NCBI GenBank assembly: GCA_015523565.1 | Contig: WAKA01000029.1 | Coordinates: forward strand, 1-35,178 | Source: Candidatus Heimdallarchaeota archaeon | GTDB taxonomy: Archaea; Asgardarchaeota; Heimdallarchaeia; Heimdallarchaeales; Kariarchaeaceae | Direction of reading: 5' to 3' | DNA length: 35,178 nucleotides | Shown here: positions 23,492 through 31,350 of the stretch, one piece after another | Numbering within the stretch: the first letter of the stretch is position 1 | How the letters are laid out: the number at the start of each line of letters is the position of its first letter | The notes under the pieces: model-generated | Database searches by the model: none | What the model saw: the letters and a program-made list of their open reading frames with translations, nothing else | What the model was told of the DNA's origin: nothing | Position numbers and translations under genes: made by a program

Positions 23492-24805
23492 TTATACCTC
23501 CTTTGTTTCTTTGATGATTTCAGTGACCATATTGTTCACTGATTTTTCGACTTCCTTGAAGTCGCCGTCCACTTCCTTCTTAGTCGATTCAACAGTGCCC
23601 TTCACTACTTCCTTGCTTTCTTCCATCATTTTTTTGATGTCATTGGTTCCTGCATTTAAAATGGCATTGTTGGCATCCAATGTTTCCTTGGAAAGAGCCA
23701 ACGTCATTTCATTGAATTTGTTTAATTCTTGCATTACCAATGTTCTATTTTCTTTTCCAAGTTTTTCAAGTTCCTGTCTCAATGTTGCGAAAGAATCAAT
23801 GATTTCCTTTCTTGCTTCCGAGATTTGTCCATCCATGAATTCAATTGATCCTTGAACCCTTTTTCGCTGTTCCTCATTCAAGCCAGCCAATTCATTCATA
23901 ATGCTTTCCTTTATTTTGTTCATTTCGCCCCTTATTTCTCCGATGGCATTTTGCGTTTTTTCTTTGTGTTTTTCAAGGAGAACAGTCATTTGCTTATTAT
24001 ATGCGTCCACAATTTCTGAAACAGTTTTTTCCATTTGTTCTTCAAATGCAAGAATGGTGTTTTGCAATTCTCCGACTTCTTGGGTAAAGTGTGCATCAAT
24101 TTCATTATGAAGTCGGTGGAGATTGGACTTTAGGTGGCTTAGGGTATCTGTTATTATACTATCCAAGACTTCCTTTGTTTGAACCACACCTTTGTAAACG
24201 TCCTCAACTTTTGTTCCAATTTGGTTTTGAAAATCATTTTTCAGGGATTCAAGAGATTCATTCAATGTTTCCCCATTAATTTCAAGAATTTGCTTAAGTT
24301 CCGTATTGACAGTGGCATCTCGTTCGGCAACAAGGTCAACAGTTTTATTGATGGTTTCTGTTCCAAGTTCATTGATTCTTTGATCATAGTTTCCAACATA
24401 TTCCAAATGGGAATTGACACTGTCCTTGATATTTGAGAGGCTAGTGTCAAGTTGTAAGGCAATTTTTTGCTCGGCATCATCCAATGTTTGTTTTCCATAT
24501 TCTTCCATGTTGGAGATATTCGAGCTCATATCCTCATTCAGACCAGTAGTGGTGTTCTGCAATTCATTTGTGAAGGTTTCCATGCTTTCAGAGACTTTCT
24601 TTGATGTCTCCTCCTTCAATTGGTTCACTCTTTTAGCAGCATTAGTTAGCTGATCATCAGTTTTTCTTTCGATATTTTCCAATGAATCAACGATTCTCTT
24701 TTTTGCAGTTCCTATTTTTGCGTGGACACTGTCCTTAGTTTTGGTAACTGTCGAATTAATAGACTTTAGTTTTTCAATGTATTTGGAATTACTGTCTTCG
24801 CTCAT
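23492..24805 (-). CDS. Coiled-coil protein, 437 residues
   Basis: Unrecognised soluble protein that is nearly all helix. From residue about 5 to 435 it shows heptad-like Leu/Ile/Val spacing with many Glu, Lys, Asn, Thr and Ser; there is no proline-rich break, signal peptide, membrane segment or enzyme motif. Database searches are likely to return spurious hits to chemoreceptors, apolipoproteins or myosin tails because of composition. It is placed between the ATPase (10 nt upstream) and the giant TrmB-coiled-coil gene (2 nt downstream), so it is very probably made with them, and it could pair with the larger rod. The ATG at 24805 has a GAGGGA ribosome-binding site (minus strand) about 7 nt upstream, across the TAG of the ATPase gene. 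Confidence 0.85.
   Translation of the reverse strand: MSEDSNSKYIEKLKSINSTVTKTKDSVHAKIGTAKKRIVDSLENIERKTDDQLTNAAKRVNQLKEETSKKVSESMETFTNELQNTTTGLNEDMSSNISNMEEYGKQTLDDAEQKIALQLDTSLSNIKDSVNSHLEYVGNYDQRINELGTETINKTVDLVAERDATVNTELKQILEINGETLNESLESLKNDFQNQIGTKVEDVYKGVVQTKEVLDSIITDTLSHLKSNLHRLHNEIDAHFTQEVGELQNTILAFEEQMEKTVSEIVDAYNKQMTVLLEKHKEKTQNAIGEIRGEMNKIKESIMNELAGLNEEQRKRVQGSIEFMDGQISEARKEIIDSFATLRQELEKLGKENRTLVMQELNKFNEMTLALSKETLDANNAILNAGTNDIKKMMEESKEVVKGTVESTKKEVDGDFKEVEKSVNNMVTEIIKETKEV
23496..23501 (-). promoter_or_regulatory. Strong Shine-Dalgarno site of the giant coiled-coil gene
   Basis: Minus-strand GGAGGT, preceded by AAA, lies 6 nt upstream of the ATG at 23489 and within the last codons of the preceding gene. 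It fixes the start and shows leadered translation inside this operon, unlike most genes in the window. Confidence 0.75.
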
Positions 24806-24815
24806 TTGAATCCCT

Positions 24816-26492
24816 CTATGTAGCTATCTTCTTCTTGAAATACTTTTGATGCTGTGGATATTTAACAAAGGTGGTCACAGCCTGTTCTAATACTTCCTTA
24901 GCAGTATTTTTTTCACCAGCCTGCTGGAATGACTCATAGGCGCGGACAAACAATGATCGAACGGCATAATGAAAGATTTCCAAGTTGATATTTCCTATCT
25001 CTCTCCTGAATCTTCTGCCTGCTTCCCTATAGTTAGCTTTTGCTCTCCATTGGATATTGGCCTTTTCAAAATAGATTGCAGATTGTTCATAGGCCATAGC
25101 TGAAAAATACTCTAATTTTTCGATTGCAAATCCTTTTGCCAATCTTTCATATAAATCACCTAACCTTTCATAGTCCCCAGTCTTAAGCAAACCTTCAGAT
25201 GCGATGTCAAGAAGTTCCAATGTCAAATCCTTCAATCCATTGGTTAATGCAACTTCAGCGGTTTTAGCCAATTCTGTTGAGAGCCGGAAGATCAGTAAAG
25301 GGTCCTTTACTCTTTTGACATTCACCCTGATTATTTCCACGTCCTCCTTATGGGGCAGGAGACCAGATTGTGCGAGTCTTTCAATTCTATTGAGCAAGAG
25401 AAGAACTTCGGTTCTTGGATCAATTGGCAAGAAAATGGATGAGACCAATTCCCATATGGACCTAGTGATAAATGCGTAATAATTTCCACTCCTTGTCAAC
25501 ATAAAACCCTGTATCAGTTCATCCAAAGTTTCCTCATCATGGTTTTTCAGAATTTCATTTCTTTCGAAAAGATTTATGTCCCGTTTTGATAGATCCTCAA
25601 GGAGTGAAACTTCTTTTTCAGTCAATCCAAATGCTTTTGCGACTGTTTCCGCGTCTAGTTTGGTTTGATCCACACCTTGTGAAGCAAGAAACTGCCTTAA
25701 TGCAAGATCAAATGGCAACCTTGTTGAAGCACTTAGGACTTTTTCCCTTTCATTCTTAATTAATTTTCCCCGTCTTCGTATCATGAGGTCAGCGTCTTTG
25801 AAATCAAAGTTGGAAACCTCAAGATGCAAGACATTGGATGTCTCCTCCATTCGTTTAATGTCAAGATGTTGATTAACAGAATTGTGGGAAGAAGTAATAA
25901 AGACAATATTCATCATTCGTTTGTTTGTTTCCAGAAAAATATTTTTCAGGATTTCAAATACAGACAGAAAATTGTAATTCATAGCCCTGTCAAGATCGTC
26001 AACAAAAACACCGATGTATTTTCGATCATCCTTGAGCTTTGCATCAGCCCTGTCCAATCGATAGAAAAACGTTTTAAGAAATTCATTCAAGGTTACTGAA
26101 TCGATAGTTTCTGCACTTATTCGATCGAAAAGGGATTGGGGAACCTCCCCAATAGTCACCCCGCGTTTTCTTTCAATGAAGTTCCTCCATTCAGGCGAAA
26201 GATTATTGATTTGTTCTTTGATGTCATTAAAGAAGTTTGGCAGACCATCTTCTGAAATTGGCATCTCTATACTAAACGGAATTACTTCTTGTGATAAGGC
26301 AATATCCTTGAGCTTATTGAGTAATGATGTTTTTCCAGATCCAGCAACTCCAGAGATGTGTATCCATCTCATGATTTTTTGATCACTGACCAGTTCCTTA
26401 ATCCACTGGTAAAATGCATCAATCTGTTCAGATCTTCCAACAAAGTCTATTGGATTTACAGGGTTTATTATTTCTTCCAGAGAAGTCTCCAT
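24816..26492 (-). CDS. AAA/STAND-like P-loop ATPase with TPR/SNAP-like C-terminus
   Basis: A 558-residue cytosolic ATPase. An AAA_16/Orc-like entry motif DFVGRSEQIDAF (16-27) precedes Walker A GVAGSGKT (48-55, K54). Walker B reads YIGVFVDDLDRA (159-170, D165/D166), a form shared with KAP and STAND NTPases. A sensor-1-like strand NIVFITSSHN (195-204) follows. Residues about 270-370 look like a lid and winged helix. Residues about 375-558 are helical repeats like TPR or alpha-SNAP (GDYERLGDLYERLA, SAMAYEQSAIYFEKAN, SLFVRAYESFQQAG). It heads the tight three-gene run with the two coiled-coil proteins. Likely role: an ATP-driven switch or assembly factor whose repeats hold a partner protein. Orc1/Cdc6 is a less good fit because no initiator-specific motif or origin repeats are seen. 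Confidence 0.82.
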   Translation of the reverse strand: METSLEEIINPVNPIDFVGRSEQIDAFYQWIKELVSDQKIMRWIHISGVAGSGKTSLLNKLKDIALSQEVIPFSIEMPISEDGLPNFFNDIKEQINNLSPEWRNFIERKRGVTIGEVPQSLFDRISAETIDSVTLNEFLKTFFYRLDRADAKLKDDRKYIGVFVDDLDRAMNYNFLSVFEILKNIFLETNKRMMNIVFITSSHNSVNQHLDIKRMEETSNVLHLEVSNFDFKDADLMIRRRGKLIKNEREKVLSASTRLPFDLALRQFLASQGVDQTKLDAETVAKAFGLTEKEVSLLEDLSKRDINLFERNEILKNHDEETLDELIQGFMLTRSGNYYAFITRSIWELVSSIFLPIDPRTEVLLLLNRIERLAQSGLLPHKEDVEIIRVNVKRVKDPLLIFRLSTELAKTAEVALTNGLKDLTLELLDIASEGLLKTGDYERLGDLYERLAKGFAIEKLEYFSAMAYEQSAIYFEKANIQWRAKANYREAGRRFRREIGNINLEIFHYAVRSLFVRAYESFQQAGEKNTAKEVLEQAVTTFVKYPQHQKYFKKKIAT

Positions 26493-26548
26493 AGTATGAT
26501 CTACCTGTCCTTGAATGGTTTCGGTACAACTTATTTTTCACATTCTCC

Positions 26549-26564
26549 TTTAAATTCTTAATTG
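26549..26564 (-). promoter_or_regulatory. Possible internal promoter before the ATPase gene
   Basis: Minus-strand aattaagaatttaaag lies about 57-72 nt upstream of the ATG at 26492, in the 151-nt gap after the HEAT/CPBP-like gene. It could give the three downstream genes a promoter of their own with a leader. I see no clear terminator in the gap, so read-through from upstream is also possible. Confidence 0.3.
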
Positions 26565-26643
26565 TTGGAATTTGCTCTTTTGGATGAATGGACGAACAAA
26601 CAGAATACAAAGTCAATAAAACGTAAAACATTTTTGATGTTTT

Positions 26644-28824
26644 TCAGATTGCTATGCTTAAGTTATCCCTTACTCCTGCAAGAGGATAATTGGGGTCTAT
26701 TGCAAGGATTGCTGTTTCTGCAATTTTCACCAATTCAGGATTGGGATTGCTTTCAAGTACATTGACCATCCATGAAAGATCTTCTGGCTTGCCTTTTTTG
26801 CCAAGCGCCCAATATGCGGCTTTTTTCACCTCGATATCGGGATTTTTCAGGGCTTCAAGCAATAGCCAACGGGAGTCAGATGTTCCAACCAACCCAAGAC
26901 CCAATAATATTCCAATTAATTTACCACGAGAAATATCTTCCTCCTTGCTCATTTCCAAAAGCTTATCCTCGTTTAGAAGTTCTATCTTACTGGCAAGCAA
27001 AATCACTCCAGAAACCACTTTTTCATGAGGGTGGTCAAATAGACCCTCATACACTTTTTCAAAATCAGTGGAATCAAATTTCTCAACCCACCGGAATGTT
27101 GCGGATCGACCATATTGTCCCAATCCATAAGAAAACTCATTTTCCGCCTTTTCGACAGTTGTTGGCCAGATGGTCAAAAGCAATGGCAGAAAGAATGGGA
27201 AAAATGACCAATGAAATGTTATCGTTGAGGCAGAGGTTGTCCAAATATAGATGTTCATGAAAAGGAGGAAAAAGAAGAAGAAATTAAGCCATTTCCTCCA
27301 GCTTTTCGAGAAGAAATACCCAAGTTTCATTGATCTGGCCCAATAAAATGAAACCATCATAAAAACAAGAAGAGGTATTAAAACCATAAAGATTACATAT
27401 TTGATTTGGTCACTGAAAGACAATCGGTCAAGCTGTCTGTAAGCCGCGGTAATAAAAAGAAGGTACAAATAAAGAAATCCAAAAATTGATGCCAACCTAA
27501 TTCCATTGAAATACCACGGTTCATTTGATTCAAGCATTTCAATGTCTTCTTGAACATCAATTGGATAAAATTCATTCAGATTCTTGACATCCTCAGTGAA
27601 TTTGCCTGCCATTATGAACATTGTTTCCTGGGTTGGTGAAGGAAGTAACATGTAGACAAATGGGAGTACAAATCTGAGAACAATAATAGATACAATGAAA
27701 CCAACTACCAATAAAAGTGGATTTACCGAATTACTCATGAACACTGAGAAAACAATGTCAATCACAAAAAATGCAAATATGACAATTATAAGCCCTTTTT
27801 TCTGGAACTTGAAATCTCGGATGATTGTTTTTAGAACTGGTATTGTTTCTCGATATCCTAGAAGCACAGAAGGTAGTGCCAATAAAATCAAAGAAACTCT
27901 AAGAAACAAGAACAAGGTTTTAACCTGTGAAACGAAATCAGAGCCGAATTGTATAAATTGAATATTGTCCTGAATTATAGAAAGGATGTCAAGAGCCACC
28001 CTTTGAAATACAGAATTTGAGGAAAGAAGGTTCATGACAACAGAAAAGAGCGAAGAACCCCAGAAATTCCGTGTTCTCCACCAGATGATACCAGAGACCA
28101 ATCCCCAAATGAACATCCGTAAGAATACAAAAACATATACATCCCAATCATAGAAAAGTAAGAAGAAGTTGGAAAAAGCAGTTGCTTGAATTATGGCACC
28201 AACCAATATTGCAGTTCCCATGCCCAACTTTGAGACACGTGCAAAGTTTGCAATCAAACCCCTCAGGAGATATTCAATACCAATATAAGTACCAATGAAG
28301 CTTAGAAAAAGAAGAATCTTTTCACGATCCGCCTTGTCGTCAGGACTTATGATATTGTAAATGTTTGCTTGGTAAAAATCAGGGGACGTGGTAATGGATT
28401 GACTTTTGAAAATTACATCCTGCCCTCTTGTTGCAATTATGGTTGTGGAAAGAATGAATTCAAGAAGAAAATAGGTACCAAGAGCCATGATTACATAAAA
28501 AAGAGTTGCCTTCACATTTTTTTTGCGGAGAGGTGGAGAGAGACCAATACCCATTTTTTTTAATTCATATTCAGAACTGACAATTATTAAAATTGGAATA
28601 AGGATTGACATGGAAAGGTATGTATTGACATAAAATTGAATCTGATCAGTTGGCTCCAAAAATAAATTTCCATATTTACCAGTCAAGGCACCGACCATTT
28701 GGTTACCAAAAAGTAACCCAATTGCCAATGACCCAATATATGCAGGAAAATAAACCCCATAAAATAAGTTGAGAAATTTAGGACCAATTGCCTGGTCTAT
28801 TACATATTGGTTTGATTTAGACAT
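26644..28824 (-). CDS. Polytopic membrane protein with degenerate CPBP core and HEAT repeats
   Basis: A 726-residue membrane protein. Residues 15-270 contain about eight helices and resemble the CPBP (CAAX protease/bacteriocin-processing) fold: IEYLLRG (183-189) matches the EExxxR motif with the first Glu replaced by Ile, and SLFSVVMNLL (258-267) matches the last motif with its His replaced by Val. The histidine of the middle motif is also missing, so protease activity is doubtful. Further helices run to about residue 570. The last 140 residues are soluble HEAT-type repeats (DIEVKKAAYWALGKKG and similar). The ATG at 28824 is favoured over one at 28863 because GGAGG lies 9 nt upstream and the previous stop is 1 nt away. 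It is translationally tied to the surface-protein gene and precedes the ATPase gene. Confidence 0.75.
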   Translation of the reverse strand: MSKSNQYVIDQAIGPKFLNLFYGVYFPAYIGSLAIGLLFGNQMVGALTGKYGNLFLEPTDQIQFYVNTYLSMSILIPILIIVSSEYELKKMGIGLSPPLRKKNVKATLFYVIMALGTYFLLEFILSTTIIATRGQDVIFKSQSITTSPDFYQANIYNIISPDDKADREKILLFLSFIGTYIGIEYLLRGLIANFARVSKLGMGTAILVGAIIQATAFSNFFLLFYDWDVYVFVFLRMFIWGLVSGIIWWRTRNFWGSSLFSVVMNLLSSNSVFQRVALDILSIIQDNIQFIQFGSDFVSQVKTLFLFLRVSLILLALPSVLLGYRETIPVLKTIIRDFKFQKKGLIIVIFAFFVIDIVFSVFMSNSVNPLLLVVGFIVSIIVLRFVLPFVYMLLPSPTQETMFIMAGKFTEDVKNLNEFYPIDVQEDIEMLESNEPWYFNGIRLASIFGFLYLYLLFITAAYRQLDRLSFSDQIKYVIFMVLIPLLVFMMVSFYWARSMKLGYFFSKSWRKWLNFFFFFLLFMNIYIWTTSASTITFHWSFFPFFLPLLLTIWPTTVEKAENEFSYGLGQYGRSATFRWVEKFDSTDFEKVYEGLFDHPHEKVVSGVILLASKIELLNEDKLLEMSKEEDISRGKLIGILLGLGLVGTSDSRWLLLEALKNPDIEVKKAAYWALGKKGKPEDLSWMVNVLESNPNPELVKIAETAILAIDPNYPLAGVRDNLSIAI

Positions 28825-28825
28825 T

Positions 28826-30643
28826 TCAGGGTTCCTCCTCAATTGTGAGAATTGCATCAACACGTGATCTCTTCAATTTTCTCATGGAGATGAATTTTTG
28901 GTATGCTGTTTTCATGACATAAACTGTTGTCAGTATTAAAAATAACCAGAAAGAGCCCCGTAATCTGATATTTTTGATCACATGAATTTCAAGGGAAACG
29001 GAATTGTCATCCTCATTGATTTCAGTAACTTCGTTATTCAAATCAATTGTAGCTGACAGTGACATGTTTTTTGTATCGTATTTCAGGAATGTCCGATATG
29101 TATAAACAAGTGATGTATTGATTTGCAAAAAGGAAATCTCATCCTCAATAATTGGTTCTCCGTCAAGGTTCACTTGCAGTTTGAAATTTCCAGCAGGCAA
29201 AGACCCGTTTGAAATGAATGTGACCTTAATCAATAATGACGAGAATTCTTCTGCTGGTTCTGGAAATATCTCAATGGATGAAACTGCAAGGTTTGTGAAC
29301 CGATACCATGTTGCAAAAATTCCAGTTACATTCTTATAGAGGGTTTGCTGATTCAACGGAAGTAGCACAAAAGCAGTGCTTGGCGCCATGAAATGACCAA
29401 TCCTGCCAGGAGAAACTGCGATTCCATAAAGACTGTCATTTGCGACAACAATATTTGGACTATCTTTTCCAGGAAGTGAAACAGATGCAACTTCATCAAA
29501 TTTCCAAGCTTCCCTATTTGCAAGTACATAACCACTACTTGAGTAATCCGCAACTGTCAAGTTGGTATTGGGTTGCAAAACTGCAAATGATGCAGAAAAG
29601 TTGGAGGGGATGGTGAACAATTCACCTGCACGCATTTCAGGGGCTTCAATAAGTTGAACAAATGAAGAACGAATAAGTCCCACATATTGAATTTTTATGT
29701 TGATTGAAACGTCGATATCGGCCCTTATGGATGTGAGGGATTTGATTCCAGATGAAAGAGCCAATTGTGTAAATCCAAATATTGACAAGATTTGTGTAGA
29801 ATTGTTTTCATACTCTATTTTCACTTCAGTTGGAGATTCAGGCAGAATTTCAATTGTGGAAAAATCTAATTGGTCTTTTGATAAATCATACAAGTGATTT
29901 GGAATAACATATCTATTTCCGCGCAAGAATTTTGGGACACCCATTGTTGCAACGTACCCTGTTGATTCATTTGGGGAATAAAATGTAACCGTTGTTGGTT
30001 CAGAAGTGTTGATATACGTACCTCGAGTGACAGGGTATATTTGTGTGCTAAATGGTCGGAAAATCTGTTCTTTCTTAAATGTATCATTTGGAAATGCAAA
30101 ATTAACTGTTGTCAATGAATCTTCCGTAAAGACCACCGCATATCCGTCAAACGGAGACTTGTATTCAAATCCTCTCATTCTATCTGGGAGGACTGTATAA
30201 CCAAATGATTTGTCTGCAAAATCGTCTTGGCTTGATCTATGAACGAAAACTTGTGCAGGAGATGTAAGCCTAATAAGAGATCCATTGGTTAAACCCCGAC
30301 TAGTGGAGGGGTTAAAAGTTATTGTTGTAGGTTGGTTAAAGACTCTTTGATTAACACCAGATTCATCCATTTGAAAGCTTGTTATCATTAATGAGGGTTG
30401 GATAATTGTCACAGTAACTGATGCAAGACCGTCCTTATGCGTTTCATCAAAAATTAAGGGGATATAATAATCAAAAAATAAGAATCCCCCACCACCGCCG
30501 CCACTGCCTCCATTTGGATCGCTACCTGGTGGGGCAGGATCACCTTCTGATGATGATGCATTTGGAAAAAATGAAATTGGAGACAATAATATGGTCAAAA
30601 CAATAATTCCAGCAAAGACAAGGCGTAACTCCAACCATTTCAT
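28826..30643 (-). CDS. Secreted, membrane-anchored surface protein with CARDB-like domain
   Basis: Unrecognised surface protein of about 605 residues. It has a signal peptide or N-terminal anchor (about 5-28), a Ser/Pro/Gly-rich linker ending in a run of six glycines (about 30-55), and a long beta-rich ectodomain with many N-glycosylation sequons. A CARDB/Ig-like domain (about 455-555) ends in the typical DLNNEVTEINEDDNSVSLEI. One transmembrane helix (about 562-580) and a basic cytoplasmic tail (KFISMRKLKRSR) with an acidic end follow. I favour the ATG at 30643; a TTG three codons upstream is also open. The stop is 1 nt before the next ATG, so it is cotranscribed with the CPBP/HEAT protein. 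It probably senses or binds something outside the cell. Confidence 0.78.
   Translation of the reverse strand: MKWLELRLVFAGIIVLTILLSPISFFPNASSSEGDPAPPGSDPNGGSGGGGGGFLFFDYYIPLIFDETHKDGLASVTVTIIQPSLMITSFQMDESGVNQRVFNQPTTITFNPSTSRGLTNGSLIRLTSPAQVFVHRSSQDDFADKSFGYTVLPDRMRGFEYKSPFDGYAVVFTEDSLTTVNFAFPNDTFKKEQIFRPFSTQIYPVTRGTYINTSEPTTVTFYSPNESTGYVATMGVPKFLRGNRYVIPNHLYDLSKDQLDFSTIEILPESPTEVKIEYENNSTQILSIFGFTQLALSSGIKSLTSIRADIDVSINIKIQYVGLIRSSFVQLIEAPEMRAGELFTIPSNFSASFAVLQPNTNLTVADYSSSGYVLANREAWKFDEVASVSLPGKDSPNIVVANDSLYGIAVSPGRIGHFMAPSTAFVLLPLNQQTLYKNVTGIFATWYRFTNLAVSSIEIFPEPAEEFSSLLIKVTFISNGSLPAGNFKLQVNLDGEPIIEDEISFLQINTSLVYTYRTFLKYDTKNMSLSATIDLNNEVTEINEDDNSVSLEIHVIKNIRLRGSFWLFLILTTVYVMKTAYQKFISMRKLKRSRVDAILTIEEEP
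28834..28838 (-). promoter_or_regulatory. Shine-Dalgarno site that fixes the CPBP/HEAT gene start
   Basis: Minus-strand GGAGG (28834-28838) lies 9 nt upstream of the ATG at 28824 and within the last codons of the upstream gene. It supports this start over the ATG at 28863, which would overlap the upstream gene by 38 nt. Confidence 0.6.
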
Positions 30644-30708
30644 GTGTAGCAAATGACCATCTTTTCACACCTATTTCAATATAATGATTTTAGGCAATGA
30701 AGATTTGG

Positions 30709-31317
30709 TTAAAATATCATTGTTTTATGCTTTTCACAGACAGGGATACGTTGAGAGATAAATTCTTGTCCAATTGAAAAATTGACAACATTTATTCTTA
30801 CGGTTTCTTTTCCGCATTTTGCACATTTTAAAGGGGAAGGGCTGAACTCCACGATTTTTTTTGCGTGTTCAATACGTGACCTTGTTGACTTGACAAAGAA
30901 TTTCCAAGCCTTTACAATTTGTTGTCCTTCTTTTGTATCTTTAGGTCTATTTCCTGTTCTTGAGGTGTATGAATACCAAAAAATCAAGTCAAACAATGCG
31001 ACAAGCTTGTTGGGGGGTATATAGGGAACTCCATCTATTTGGATAATAATATGATTCTCATCGGCTCGCATTTTGACCAATAGAGGGAATTCATGTGCCT
31101 TAAATGGAATATATTTTTTAGAGATGCTTTTCATTGCGGATTTAAGTTGAATGAATAGCTTTACCAACAAATCGGGTTTTTTGAGTGTTTTTGCCTCATG
31201 AACGATTTGAAGAGTTGTTTCACCATAGATTCTCAAAATGACCTGTCGATTCAATGAATTGAACTTTCTGACAAAAAGTTTGACAATCGATGTTGGATAG
31301 TGGATAATCTGGCTCAT
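30709..31317 (-). CDS. Unknown protein with C-terminal zinc-binding motif
   Basis: Unrecognised protein of about 202 residues. The first two thirds are mixed helix and strand with a hydrophobic segment around LVALFDLIFWYSY; no clear membrane helix. The C-terminus has CxxC (KCAKCGKE) and, 26 residues later, CxxH (VCEKH), a likely single zinc site of the treble-clef or ribbon kind. The segment between carries VNFSIGQEFISQRIPV. It is Lys/Arg-rich, so nucleic-acid binding is possible but not shown. I start at the ATG at 31317; a TTG at 31350, directly after the stop of the upstream thioesterase gene, would add 11 residues. An AT-only stretch (attaaatatttaaat, 31325-31339) lies just before the ATG. 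Confidence 0.72.
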   Translation of the reverse strand: MSQIIHYPTSIVKLFVRKFNSLNRQVILRIYGETTLQIVHEAKTLKKPDLLVKLFIQLKSAMKSISKKYIPFKAHEFPLLVKMRADENHIIIQIDGVPYIPPNKLVALFDLIFWYSYTSRTGNRPKDTKEGQQIVKAWKFFVKSTRSRIEHAKKIVEFSPSPLKCAKCGKETVRINVVNFSIGQEFISQRIPVCEKHKTMIF

Positions 31318-31350
31318 GAACCCAATTAAATATTTAAATGGTTGATGCAA

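Noticed and set aside
19056-24805. Coiled-coil genes as chemoreceptors (MCP) or SMC proteins
   Set aside because: There is no transmembrane segment, no MCP hairpin-tip signature, no ABC ATPase head and no hinge domain. Any similarity would come from coiled-coil composition.
24816-26492. ATPase as an Orc1/Cdc6 replication initiator with a nearby origin
   Set aside because: No origin-recognition-box repeats or AT-rich unwinding region of useful size is nearby, and the C-terminus looks like TPR repeats rather than only a winged helix.
26428-26631. 67-residue minus-strand frame crossing the start of the ATPase gene
   Set aside because: It runs into the ATPase N-terminus in another frame; a ggag site is present upstream of an internal GTG, but the ATPase frame has clear motifs and the short frame has none.
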